From the NCBI RefSeq assembly GCF_014779595.1, contig NZ_JACXZT010000001.1:248001-312000 (forward strand): a stretch of 64,000 nt of DNA. Reading direction: 5' to 3'. Positions 46,374-55,576 of the stretch are shown here, piece after piece. Below the pieces are notes generated by a model. It made no database searches and was not told the DNA's origin. It saw only the letters and a program-made list of their open reading frames with translations. The first letter of the stretch is position 1; every line of letters begins with the position of its first letter. A program made the translations under genes and the position numbers. This DNA is from Halomonas sp. ML-15. GTDB lineage: Bacteria; Pseudomonadota; Gammaproteobacteria; Pseudomonadales; Halomonadaceae.

Positions 46374-47359
46374 ATGATGACCTCGACCCGGCGATTCTTG
46401 GCGCGACCTTCGCTGGAGTCGTTGCTGGCCAGGGGGCGGGTATCGCCGAAGCCCACCGCACGCAACCGCGACGGCGACACGCCCTCATCGGCGAGATAGC
46501 GCAGGATCGCGGTGGCCCGGGCGCTGGAGAGCTCCCAGTTGGAAGGATATTCAGGTGTGTTGATCGGGCGGCTGTCGGTGTGCCCCTCGACCGAGACCTC
46601 ACCGTCGTGGCGCTGGATCAGCGCCACCAGACTTTCGATGACCTCGCGGCCGCCACCGGACAGCTCCGCCTCGGCAGTGGTGAACAGCAGATTGTCCTCG
46701 ACCCGCAGGCTGATGCCTTCTGCCACACGCGACACCGCAACACCTTCGAGATCCGGCAGATGCGGCGCCTCGGCCAAGCGCTGCTCGAGCGTCTCGGTCA
46801 AGCTGGTTGCCACATCGATCGCTTCGGGGTCGATCTCCCGCGAGCGCTCGGGCGCAGTGTCGGTCACCACGATCACCATCTCTTCCAAGGGTACGTCGAG
46901 ATTGGCCCCATTGGCGGCAACCACCGGCAACGCAGAAGGCGGCGCGGGCTCCCAGTCCGCCATCATCGGCTCGGCGGGGAAAGGCCGGGGCGGTGCCGGT
47001 GCAGGCGTCGCCGGCTGACGCTGGCGCGCCACGCCCAGCGCCACTACCACAGCGGCCGGATCGACACCGGCCCCAGGCGTGGCGCCATTTTGATAAGCGG
47101 CCGGCGCAGCAGGCATCGCTGCCAGCATCTGCTCCGGCAGCGGCACGCCCAAAGCCTGCGTGGGCTCCGCATCCAGCTCAGCGTAGAGCGTCACCGGCTC
47201 TGGCTCGCTACCACCAACACGAAATGACAGCGCAAACAGCAGCACGAACAGCGCCACCAGCAGGGTCATCACATCGATATAGCTGACCATCCAGCCGCTG
47301 CTCGACTCGGTGTCGGTGACATCATCGAACAGCGCATCGTAACGCGAGGCCTTAGGCAT
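46364..47359 (-). CDS. MotB-like flagellar stator protein with OmpA domain
   Basis: 331-residue protein anchored in the inner membrane. A single helix (residues about 25-45) has the ion-conducting Asp29 in SYIDVMTLL. A long Pro/Ala-rich periplasmic linker follows, and the OmpA-like peptidoglycan-binding domain (about 215-330) has EGHTDSRPI, NWELSSARATAILRYL and NRRVEVII. Together with the MotA-like protein it forms a torque-generating stator. It overlaps the motA-like gene by eight bases. No other flagellar genes are in the window. Confidence 0.9.
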   Translation of the reverse strand: MPKASRYDALFDDVTDTESSSGWMVSYIDVMTLLVALFVLLFALSFRVGGSEPEPVTLYAELDAEPTQALGVPLPEQMLAAMPAAPAAYQNGATPGAGVDPAAVVVALGVARQRQPATPAPAPPRPFPAEPMMADWEPAPPSALPVVAANGANLDVPLEEMVIVVTDTAPERSREIDPEAIDVATSLTETLEQRLAEAPHLPDLEGVAVSRVAEGISLRVEDNLLFTTAEAELSGGGREVIESLVALIQRHDGEVSVEGHTDSRPINTPEYPSNWELSSARATAILRYLADEGVSPSRLRAVGFGDTRPLASNDSSEGRAKNRRVEVIIHL

Positions 47360-48230
47360 TACCGGCTCCCGCGCCCCCTGGCAGCAACCGCCTTCTCAGT
47401 CCCTTGACCCCTGGCAGCCGACGCCCGGTCTTCTCGATCGGCGCCTCCAGTTCCACCTCGTCGCGTAGCTCGTCGTGGTGGTTGGCCATGAACGACTTCA
47501 GGGTCTCCTCGATAAAGGATGGTAGCCGGCGCCGCGACATCAACGACACCCCCTCGAGCACCATGTTCATGGCGATCAAGCGCTCCTCGGTGCGCCGCTC
47601 GAGCTTTACCGCAATCGGCTTGAACACCAGGTTGGCCAGCACGATGCCGTAGAAGGTGGTCAGCAGTGCCACCGCCATCTTCTCGCCAATCACGCCAATC
47701 TGATTGGTATCCATGACCTCCAGCATGTTCACCAGCCCCACCAGGGTGCCGATCATGCCGAAGGCCGGCGCATAAAGCGCCATGGTGCGAAAGATCTGCG
47801 ACTCGGCGCGCTCCCGCGCCTTCATGCGCGCCACCCGCCAGCGCAGCAGGTCGAGGATCTCCTCCTCGCGGGTATTATCAATCACCAGCTGCACGCCGGT
47901 GCGCAGAAACGGATTGCGCACCTCCTGCTCCAGCGCCCGCTCCACGGCCTGGATATCGCCCTTGAACCACAGCCGTGAGAGTCGCACCAGCTCCTGGATA
48001 TCCTCCTGCACGCGGCTGTTCTCGCGACGGAACACCAGCGCCACCAGCCGCACCACCCGTACGACCTCCTTGAGCGGATAGCTGATAAAGGTCGCCGCCA
48101 GCGTACCGGTCAGCACGATGGCCAAGCCCGGCAGGTTGATGAAGCTAGCCGCCGACTCGGCGCTCAATAATAAAACGCTGGCCAACATCAAGATGCTGGC
48201 GGCGATGCCGATAAGCGTAGAAGGATTCAT
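47352..48230 (-). CDS. MotA-like flagellar stator protein
   Basis: 292-residue inner-membrane protein with four membrane helices, two near the N-terminus (residues 5-50) and two at about 145-215 around YAPAFGMIGTLVGLVNMLE and VALLTTFYGIVLANLVFKP. The cytoplasmic loop with many charged residues contacts the rotor in MotA proteins. The conserved GMIGTLVGL is typical of MotA/PomA. The charged C-terminal tail is about 35 residues longer than in PomA. Whether it uses protons or sodium cannot be told from these residues by eye; a halophile could use either. It lies next to cyclic-di-GMP genes, which often act on the motor. Confidence 0.9.
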   Translation of the reverse strand: MNPSTLIGIAASILMLASVLLLSAESAASFINLPGLAIVLTGTLAATFISYPLKEVVRVVRLVALVFRRENSRVQEDIQELVRLSRLWFKGDIQAVERALEQEVRNPFLRTGVQLVIDNTREEEILDLLRWRVARMKARERAESQIFRTMALYAPAFGMIGTLVGLVNMLEVMDTNQIGVIGEKMAVALLTTFYGIVLANLVFKPIAVKLERRTEERLIAMNMVLEGVSLMSRRRLPSFIEETLKSFMANHHDELRDEVELEAPIEKTGRRLPGVKGLRRRLLPGGAGAGNA

Positions 48231-48398
48231 GCGCTCGCCCGTGGTGAAAGTGGACCAAGAGGGAAGTTGTCGAGGCTGCCATGATAGCGCCAGCAGAACA
48301 TGTCAAAACGCCGAAAAGCCGCCATTCGCGGAGCTACTCCTGCAGACCCGCCCACACCACAGCGCCACTGAGCACGCCTCTAGGAGAACGAAGACGAT

Positions 48399-49403
48399 AT
48401 GCCAAGCCAACAGGAACAGGCCCTGCTGGATGCCAGCGAGCACTACTTCGAGGTTTTCTTCGTCCAGCGCGATGCCACCGGCGCCGCCGCGCTGGCCACC
48501 GATGCCATCACCGGCTTCGGTACCGGTGTCGACGAGAGTGTCTACGACATCGACTACGCCCTGTACCTCTATCAGCGTGATATCGAGGCCATGCCGTCAC
48601 CCGTTCACTACACCCTCAAGCAGCGCAAGGCCATCCCGCTCAGCGACAGCCTCGGGCTGGTGATGGGCGAATGCGACTGGCACCTGACCATTCACCAGCA
48701 GTCGGTGACCATGCGCCAGGTCCGCTTCACCCTGCTGATGCGCTGGCTCGACGGCGGCTGGAAGGTCGAGCACAAGCACCTCTCACAGCCCTCCCCGGCC
48801 CACGGCGACGACGAGCCCTACCCTCTCAAGCAGCTCGAGGAGCGCGCCGTGGTGCTTGAGCGGCTGGTCAAGCAGCGCACCCAGGAGCTGGAGAGCGCCC
48901 ATCGCCAGCTGCATCAAATGGCCATCACCGACCCGCTCACCGGGCTGTTCAACCGCATCAAGACCGATGAAGTGCTCGAAGAAGAGCTGGTCCGGCAAAC
49001 GCGCACGCCGCTCCCTCTCTCGCTGATCCTGATCGATATCGACCACTTCAAACCGATCAACGATGACTATGGGCATCACAAGGGCGACGAGGTGTTGATC
49101 GATGTCGCGCAACTGCTGCAGCAGCGTAAACGCATCACCGACTGCCTGAGCCGCTGGGGTGGCGAAGAGTTTCTGTTCATTTGCCCCAACACCACGCATC
49201 AAGACGCTTACGTGCTGGCCGATAGCGTACGCGAGGCAATCGCAGCCCACACCTTCAGCATCGAGCGCAGGGTAACCTTCAGCGCTGGGGTGGCCAGCTA
49301 TCGCCCCGGCGACGACCGCAACGCCCTGATGGAACGCGCCGACCGCGCCATGTACGCCGCCAAGCAGGCCGGCCGCAACCGGGTGATCAGCGAAAACGTC
49401 TGA
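48399..49403 (+). CDS. NTF2-like domain plus GGDEF diguanylate cyclase
   Basis: 334-residue soluble protein. Residues about 1-130 look like an NTF2/SnoaL-type pocket (ALLDASEHYFEVFFVQRD, then strands such as VRFTLLMRWLDGGWKVEHKH). A short coiled coil (about 145-170) leads into a GGDEF domain with RWGGEEF (254-258) and an RxxD inhibition site at 245-248, nine residues before. It should make c-di-GMP and be limited by its product. No membrane segment is present, so a cytosolic small molecule bound by the first domain may be the signal. It is divergent from the MotAB genes, with 168 bases between starts. Confidence 0.9.
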   Translation: MPSQQEQALLDASEHYFEVFFVQRDATGAAALATDAITGFGTGVDESVYDIDYALYLYQRDIEAMPSPVHYTLKQRKAIPLSDSLGLVMGECDWHLTIHQQSVTMRQVRFTLLMRWLDGGWKVEHKHLSQPSPAHGDDEPYPLKQLEERAVVLERLVKQRTQELESAHRQLHQMAITDPLTGLFNRIKTDEVLEEELVRQTRTPLPLSLILIDIDHFKPINDDYGHHKGDEVLIDVAQLLQQRKRITDCLSRWGGEEFLFICPNTTHQDAYVLADSVREAIAAHTFSIERRVTFSAGVASYRPGDDRNALMERADRAMYAAKQAGRNRVISENV

Positions 49404-49507
49404 CGACGTCAGCCACTTGCCTGACGTGATCTCCTCCTTCAGACTTCTCTGATAACCGCTCAGACCTCTGTCTACTTCGGGGGGAAGTGCCGATTGGAGG
49501 CTAACGC

Positions 49508-52081
49508 GTGACTGACGAGCTCACCCTGCTGGATGCCCAGCAGGATATCCATGAACTGATCGCTCAACAGGCGCCGTTGAAGAAAACTCAGGATGCGATT
49601 GCCCACTGGCTTGGTCTCCAGCTTCCCGGTGCAGTGGTGGCCTTCATGCGTTTCGACCCGGCGCAGCGCACGCTCAGCCTTTTCCCCACTCAACGCTTCT
49701 CACAGCGCTACGTCGAGCGACTCCAGGATGTCCCCATCGGCCCCGAGACAACCTCCTTCGGGGCCGCTGCTTATCTGCGCCGACAGATCGTCACCGAGGA
49801 CATTCAGACAGATCCACGTTGGGAAGCCTACCGTGATGTCGCCCTTGCCGAAGGCCTCCGTGCCTGCTGGTCGAGCCCGGTGATCACCTCGCAGGGCGAG
49901 TTACTGGGAACGTTCGGTACCTATTATCGCGAACCCACCGCTCCCAGTGATGTAAGCCTGCGACAGCTCCGCCAGGCCGCCGCCCTGATCGCGCTGATGC
50001 TTATCAGGGACCGTGACAGCCGCCATCACCGCACATTGGCGGAGTGGCACCGCTCGCTATTCATCAACCACCCTCACGGAGTCTACGAATTCGACCTGGA
50101 AGGCAGGTTCCAGCGCGGCAATGCCGCCCTTGAACGGATCACCGGCTACCCGGAACAGGAGCTTGTCGGTCGCCACTTCAACGAATTCATCGCGCCCGAC
50201 CATCGCGAGCTGACCCAGGCGGCCTTCGATGACGCCAGAGCCGGGGCTTCACGCCAGTACGAGACATTAGGTACGCATGCCGAGGGATATGACTACTATC
50301 TAGAAGTCACCAATTTCCCGGTGACCATCGATGGAGAGATCGTCGGCGTCTACGGCATCTGCCACGACATCGCCGAGCGCAAACGTCAGGAAACCGAACT
50401 ACGCCTGTTGCAGCGCGGCATCGAGGCGAGCCCTAATGGCATCCTGATGGCCGATGCCACCCAGCACGACATGCCGCTGGTCTATGCCAACGAAGCCTTT
50501 TGCCGTCTGACCGGATATGCCCTGGACGAAGTGCTCGGCAAAAACTGCCGCTTCTTGCAAGGCCCAGAGACTGACCCCGCAGCCGTCGAGATTATCCGTC
50601 ACGCCCTTGAGGCGCGTAGCGAGGTGCAAGTCACGCTGCTGAATTACTGCAAGGACGACACGACCTTCTGGAATCGATTGGTGATTAGCCCGGTTATCGA
50701 TGAAGCCGGTCGCTGTAGCCACTTCATAGGTATTCAGGAGGACATCACTCGATACCGCAGCCAGGAAGCCCAAATTGCCCACCAGGCGACCCATGACCCG
50801 CTCACTGACCTGCCCAATCGGCACGCTTTGGAGAACCACCTCGAACATCTTTTTCGGTTGAGCCAGCAGAACCAGGCTCTGCTTGCGGTGTTGTACCTCA
50901 ACCTGGATGGATTCAAGTCGATCAATGATGGCTTGGGGCACCGCGTCGGCAACCAGTTGCTGGTGGCGATTGCCGACCGTCTGCGTCAGCTGCTCACCCC
51001 TGGCGTTACCTTGGCCCGCCTCACCGGCGACGAGTTCGTCTTCCTGTTACCTGACATCGCGGCTCGTGAAGAGGTGGCCATCGTGGCAGAGCGTATTCTC
51101 GCCACCTTCGAAAGATCCTTCGATATCTATGGATTGTCGCTGCATATCAGCACCAGTATCGGCGCCGCCTGCAGTGATGAGGTCCAGCAGGCCCACGAAT
51201 TGATACAGCATGCCGACCTGGCCCTGGAAGTGGCCAAACAGCAGGGCCGCAATACTTGGCAGTGGTACCAGGAGGACGGCAAGCGGCATACCAGCGAGCA
51301 CGTATTGCTGCGTCATGACCTTCACGCCGCGCTGCGCGACGACGAGTTCGAACTCTATTACCAACCGGTGGTTGATGCCGTCAGCGGCCAGGTTCGCAGC
51401 GTTGAGGCCCTGGTCCGCTGGCACCATCCAACCCACGGCATGGTGTCCCCCGGGATCTTCATTCCCATCGCCGAGCAAACCGGCCAGATCATTGACCTGG
51501 GCCGCTGGGTGCTGAAAAAGGCCTGCCAGAGCCTGGCCGACCTCCACGCAACAGGCGAGCGAGTATTCCCGGTGGCCGTCAATATCTCGTCGCTCCAGTT
51601 TCGCCGAGACGGTTTTCTCGATGAACTGCAAGGCATCCTCGATGAGACAGGCTTACCCCCCGAGCTTCTCGAGCTGGAGATGACCGAGAGCATCCTGCTG
51701 GGAGGCGCGGAACAGGCTATCGAGATGATCGGCAAACTGCGCGGGATGAGCATCACTATCGCCATCGACGATTTTGGTACAGGCTTCTCCAGCTTGAGCT
51801 ACCTGCGCGACCTGCCTATCCACAAGATCAAGCTGGACCGCGCCTTCATCCAGAATATTCTCACCAGCCGCAGCAATGCCGCCATCGTCCAGGGCATCAT
51901 CACCATGGCCCATCACATGGATCTGGTAGTGGTCGCCGAAGGCGTCGAGGAGCTCGAGCAGCAGCAGGACCTGATTGGTCGCGACTGTGACTTGCTCCAG
52001 GGCTTCCTGTTCGCCAGACCAATGCCGCTGAAAGACCTCCTGGCACTGCCCAACCGCCTGCCGGTAGTGACCGCCCTTTAG
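49508..52081 (+). CDS. GAF-PAS-LOV-GGDEF-EAL sensor, c-di-GMP turnover
   Basis: 857-residue soluble sensor. Order of domains: GAF (about 15-165), PAS (180-295), a LOV-type PAS (300-415) with the flavin-binding motif GKNCRFLQG whose Cys347 forms the light-driven adduct, GGDEF (425-590) and EAL (600-850). The GGDEF signature reads TGDEF (506-510) and lacks an RxxD site, so cyclase activity is doubtful. The EAL half is intact (E633-A-L, DDFGTG, VVAEGVE), so blue-light-controlled phosphodiesterase activity is likely. The start is GTG 49508, with GGAGG seven bases before it. Confidence 0.9.
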   Translation: MTDELTLLDAQQDIHELIAQQAPLKKTQDAIAHWLGLQLPGAVVAFMRFDPAQRTLSLFPTQRFSQRYVERLQDVPIGPETTSFGAAAYLRRQIVTEDIQTDPRWEAYRDVALAEGLRACWSSPVITSQGELLGTFGTYYREPTAPSDVSLRQLRQAAALIALMLIRDRDSRHHRTLAEWHRSLFINHPHGVYEFDLEGRFQRGNAALERITGYPEQELVGRHFNEFIAPDHRELTQAAFDDARAGASRQYETLGTHAEGYDYYLEVTNFPVTIDGEIVGVYGICHDIAERKRQETELRLLQRGIEASPNGILMADATQHDMPLVYANEAFCRLTGYALDEVLGKNCRFLQGPETDPAAVEIIRHALEARSEVQVTLLNYCKDDTTFWNRLVISPVIDEAGRCSHFIGIQEDITRYRSQEAQIAHQATHDPLTDLPNRHALENHLEHLFRLSQQNQALLAVLYLNLDGFKSINDGLGHRVGNQLLVAIADRLRQLLTPGVTLARLTGDEFVFLLPDIAAREEVAIVAERILATFERSFDIYGLSLHISTSIGAACSDEVQQAHELIQHADLALEVAKQQGRNTWQWYQEDGKRHTSEHVLLRHDLHAALRDDEFELYYQPVVDAVSGQVRSVEALVRWHHPTHGMVSPGIFIPIAEQTGQIIDLGRWVLKKACQSLADLHATGERVFPVAVNISSLQFRRDGFLDELQGILDETGLPPELLELEMTESILLGGAEQAIEMIGKLRGMSITIAIDDFGTGFSSLSYLRDLPIHKIKLDRAFIQNILTSRSNAAIVQGIITMAHHMDLVVVAEGVEELEQQQDLIGRDCDLLQGFLFARPMPLKDLLALPNRLPVVTAL

Positions 52082-52384
52082 CCATTCGACCGCCAGACCC
52101 AGCTCAGGGTTATCCATCGCCTTGGGCGTGTTGTGGGCTCCAAGGCACAGGCAATGCAGGTGGTCGACCGGTTGTGCGAGGCATTGGCAGCTTCACCGCT
52201 GGACGTCGGACACGACGTCACCGAAGGTGGTAGGTTACCCTGTACCGCCTCTTTGGGTGTGGCGCTGATCCGTCACCGAAACCTGCCATCGAGCGCAGAC
52301 CGCGAGCTCTACGCAATCAAGTGCGCTGGCAGGCCTAATATGCTAAGTATAATTGTTGAAGCAGTTTCATTAATTAATAAATAA
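52082..52384 (+). pseudogene. Remnant of a GGDEF domain
   Basis: Directly after the stop of the LOV protein and in the same reading frame, translation gives QVVDRLCEALAASPLDVGHDV, TASLGVALIR and ADRELYAIKCAGR, which is the last third of a GGDEF domain. The signature part and everything upstream are missing, and a small deletion has removed part of the helix before ADRELY. An open frame from GTG 52133 gives 83 residues but no full domain, so it is best read as debris of a lost cyclase gene. The 30 bases after it are AT-rich. Confidence 0.65.
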
Positions 52385-52414
52385 CACAATACACCGCACG
52401 CGCAGGTATCACCC

Positions 52415-54148
52415 ATGGCCGTTCCCGTTCGACATGACAACCCCTCGGCTACCGTGATTCATTCGCTATTGCTGCAGAATCACGAGCTGACACTGTACGC
52501 CAAGGACATGGCTTACTCCCTGAAAGCCGACGTGCTAGAGCTGGACATGGACACTGGCCGCCTGGTGCTGGAGGTGGAATATGCCGGCCAGGATATCGAG
52601 CGCTACCTGGCCAGGGGGGCATTAAGCTTCGATCTCGAGGTGCTGAAGGGGCCCCAGGCCCTCGAGCGTGAGACTTACAGTCTCAGCAATGTGGTTGCCA
52701 AGCTGACCAAGACCGATAGCACACTGTATCGCCTGGAGTGCCAGCTCCCCGAGTCTGTCTTCGTCGCCGAAAACCGAGGGGCTATCCGGATTCCCTTCAT
52801 TCTCGGCATGCAGGCCCGCGTCAGCATCGAGGTCTACCTGCATGAGCTCAACGTCCCCGGGCGGCTGCGTAACCTGTCGGTGGGTGGCTGCATGGTCGAC
52901 ATAGATCTTGCCGAAAGCATCGCGATCAACGTGGAGCAGCGAGTTCCGGGTGTCACGATCGAATTTCCCAACGGTGAAAGTTTCTTCGCCGCCGGCAAGG
53001 TCCGGCATATCCGCCCCTTCGGCAATCATGGCTACGCCGCGGTCGGCATCGAGTTCACTGATCTGACGTCGCTTCAAACGGAGGCCTTGTTCCGATACGT
53101 CGGCGAGTCTGAGCGCGAAGCGGCTTACCGCACCGGGGCCAACGATAAAATGACGCACCACTCCCCTCTCTTCATTCCCGGTGCCAAGGAGAAGAAGATT
53201 CTGCAGCGTGAAAGCAAAGAGCGCGAGGTGGACTCGCGCCAGTCGCCCATGGAGCGCGGTGTGGTCAATATTGCTCACCAGCTTCAGGTGGGTTTGATGT
53301 ACATGAAGACCCGCGACTTGTTCCCCGAAGAACTCTTCTATGACTGCGTCGACACCCTGCGCTACCTGGTGGAGCAGGACCGAAAAACCTTGCTGCATGC
53401 CTTGGCGTACCTTCGCGAAGAGCCGGACTGGGTCCGCCATGCCGTGCAGGTAGCAGGTCAGCTGGCTGACATGTTGACCATACGCGACCCGCATGACCCC
53501 AGGGTGCGGGAAGCCGTGCTCGGCGCCCTGCTGCACACCATGGGTAAACCGCTGTTGATCGGACCACAGCTGCCGTCGCTCAAGGTCAACATGAACCCTG
53601 CGCAGAAGGCGATTCTGCAAGGGCACGTGACTGTTCTGCGCGACAAGCTGCGTGAGCTGAACTGGACGCCGAGCCCCATTTGCCGGGAAGTGCTCGAGAA
53701 TGCCAACGAGCGTCTGGATGGTAGCGGGTACCCGGCCGGGAAGCGCGCCGAGTCGCTGTCAGAGCTGGTTCGGCTGGTATCGGTGATCAAGGCGGTCAAC
53801 AAGCAGCGCTATGCGCATAATGGCATTCCCCCCCGCCCCCCGCTCGATGCCTACCGCAGGATTCATGAGGCAAACGCCGCCTACGACAAGACCGTGCTGG
53901 TGGAGTATATCCAAGTCTATGGACTCTACCCGATCGGCAGCCTGGCCAAGTTCTCCGGCGGCTTCCTCGCCTGGGTCATGGACATCGACGGGAAGGGCAT
54001 GCCGATCCGGGTCCATATCGTCAAGAACCTGCGTTTTCCCGATACCAACATCGACAATGTGGTTGGCAGTGGCGATTTTGCCCAGATTGGCAAGCTGGAG
54101 GATATCGTCAATCCAGTGGACTACGGGGTGAAGGTCATGAAGGTATGA
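52415..54148 (+). CDS. YcgR-like PilZ protein fused to a degenerate HD-GYP domain
   Basis: 577-residue soluble protein. Residues 1-115 resemble the YcgR flagellar-brake N-domain. A PilZ domain (about 118-235) keeps the c-di-GMP-binding residues, R121xxxR125 and N153LSVGG158. The C-terminal half (about 285-575) has the layout of an HD-GYP phosphodiesterase, with NERLDGSGYP (431-440), but HD is replaced by His374-Thr375 and the ligand histidine before NER is missing, so metal binding and catalysis should be lost. It probably reads c-di-GMP and acts through protein contact, perhaps on the motor encoded nearby. The ribosome site is weak. Confidence 0.85.
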   Translation: MAVPVRHDNPSATVIHSLLLQNHELTLYAKDMAYSLKADVLELDMDTGRLVLEVEYAGQDIERYLARGALSFDLEVLKGPQALERETYSLSNVVAKLTKTDSTLYRLECQLPESVFVAENRGAIRIPFILGMQARVSIEVYLHELNVPGRLRNLSVGGCMVDIDLAESIAINVEQRVPGVTIEFPNGESFFAAGKVRHIRPFGNHGYAAVGIEFTDLTSLQTEALFRYVGESEREAAYRTGANDKMTHHSPLFIPGAKEKKILQRESKEREVDSRQSPMERGVVNIAHQLQVGLMYMKTRDLFPEELFYDCVDTLRYLVEQDRKTLLHALAYLREEPDWVRHAVQVAGQLADMLTIRDPHDPRVREAVLGALLHTMGKPLLIGPQLPSLKVNMNPAQKAILQGHVTVLRDKLRELNWTPSPICREVLENANERLDGSGYPAGKRAESLSELVRLVSVIKAVNKQRYAHNGIPPRPPLDAYRRIHEANAAYDKTVLVEYIQVYGLYPIGSLAKFSGGFLAWVMDIDGKGMPIRVHIVKNLRFPDTNIDNVVGSGDFAQIGKLEDIVNPVDYGVKVMKV

Positions 54149-54272
54149 TCGCGTTTGCGCTCTAAAAAAAAGAACACACTTCAGCTTTCATTAGTGCAGG
54201 GGGCTTCACAATACTCAGGGACGTACACCACAGGCATAGCAACAATCACAACCCGACCAGGAAGGACGTCCC

Positions 54273-55565
54273 ATGCCTCTCTCGACGCTACTCGACTGGC
54301 GCTTGCATGCGCTGGTCATACTCGTTTCGCTACTCTCCGAATTCATCGGCATTCAGCAGATCCCCATGGGGCCCGGCTCCCTGCTGCTGCTGCCGCTGTT
54401 CTACGCCTTCATTCTCGGGGTACTGCTCAACCCCAACGTCACACGCACCGCGGCCAAGGTCTTTCCTCAGCGGATCAGCGAGGCCGCCGGCCCGCTGATC
54501 CTGCTCTCGATCATGCCGTTCATCGCCCGCTTCGGCACCACCATCGGTCCCGCCATCGAGGACCTCGTCGATGCCGGTCCGGCGCTGATTCTCCAGGAAC
54601 TGGGTAATCTCGGCACCATGCTGATCGCCCTGCCGGTGGCGGTACTGGTATTCAAGATGGGCCGCGAGTCGATCGGCGCCACCTACTCCATCGCCCGCGA
54701 GCCCAACATCGCGGTGATCTCCGACAAGTACGGCCTCAAGGGGCCGGAAGGCATCGGCGTGATGGGCACCTATGTCGTCGGCACCATGTTCGGCACCCTG
54801 TGGTTCGCCCTGATGGCAGGCTACCTGACCTCGCTGGACATTCTCGATCCGCGCGCACTTGCCATGGCCTGCGGCGTCGGCAGCGGCAGCATGGTCGCCG
54901 CCTGCTCCGCGGCCATCGCCGGCACGCTGCCCGAGATGCGCGATGAACTGCTCGCCTTCTCCGGCGCCAGCAACCTGATGACCTACGCCACCGGGCTCTA
55001 CTTGACGCTGTTCGTGGCTCTGCCCATCGCCGAAAAGCTCTACACCCTGCTCAGCGGCAAGCGCAAGGCCAAGCCGGTTGGCGCCCAGGTCACCGCCACT
55101 GACGACAGCGACATCCCCGCCGAGCCGCGCCCCGAGCAGAACCTCGGCAAGACCGCCATCGTCATGGCCGCCGCCTGCGGCGTTGCCTGGGTCGCCAACA
55201 CCATCAACGGTGCCGGCCTGATCGAGGCCCTGCCAGGCATGCTGATCCTCTACGTCATGACCATGATCGGTCTCACCGTCACCCGTTTCGCGCCCTTCTA
55301 TCTGCCCGGCGTGGCCTGGGTCTCGCTGGTCAGCATTCTGTTCACCCTGCCCTGGGCACCCGGCAATGCCTGGCTGGTCGAACAGCTCAGTGCGGTGAAC
55401 TTCCTCGCCATCGTCACCCCGGTCTTGGCCTACGCCGGCCTGGCGCTGACCACCCGCGAGCTGAAGATGTTCCGCCAGGCCGGCTGGAAGCTGGTGATCC
55501 TGGCGCTGCTGGTCTTTACCGGCACCTTCGTCTCGTCCGCTCTGATCGCCAACCTGCTGCTGTGA
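54273..55565 (+). CDS. DUF3100 family multi-pass membrane protein
   Basis: 430-residue inner-membrane protein with about ten or eleven hydrophobic segments. GVLLNPNVTRTAAKVFP, SREPN-like REPNIAVISDKYGLKGPEGIG and GVGSGSMVAACSAAIAGTLP are the conserved parts that I associate with DUF3100. The two halves resemble each other loosely, as in secondary transporters. AGGAAGGA precedes the ATG. It is followed by an M20 aminoacylase gene after 11 bases, so it may import an N-acyl amino acid for that enzyme. Function is not established. Confidence 0.82.
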   Translation: MPLSTLLDWRLHALVILVSLLSEFIGIQQIPMGPGSLLLLPLFYAFILGVLLNPNVTRTAAKVFPQRISEAAGPLILLSIMPFIARFGTTIGPAIEDLVDAGPALILQELGNLGTMLIALPVAVLVFKMGRESIGATYSIAREPNIAVISDKYGLKGPEGIGVMGTYVVGTMFGTLWFALMAGYLTSLDILDPRALAMACGVGSGSMVAACSAAIAGTLPEMRDELLAFSGASNLMTYATGLYLTLFVALPIAEKLYTLLSGKRKAKPVGAQVTATDDSDIPAEPRPEQNLGKTAIVMAAACGVAWVANTINGAGLIEALPGMLILYVMTMIGLTVTRFAPFYLPGVAWVSLVSILFTLPWAPGNAWLVEQLSAVNFLAIVTPVLAYAGLALTTRELKMFRQAGWKLVILALLVFTGTFVSSALIANLLL

Positions 55566-55576
55566 AGGGGTGAATC

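Noticed and set aside
46370-47227. 285-codon plus-strand open frame over the motB-like gene
   Set aside because: MotB helix, aspartate and OmpA motifs are all on the minus strand; this frame is a shadow.
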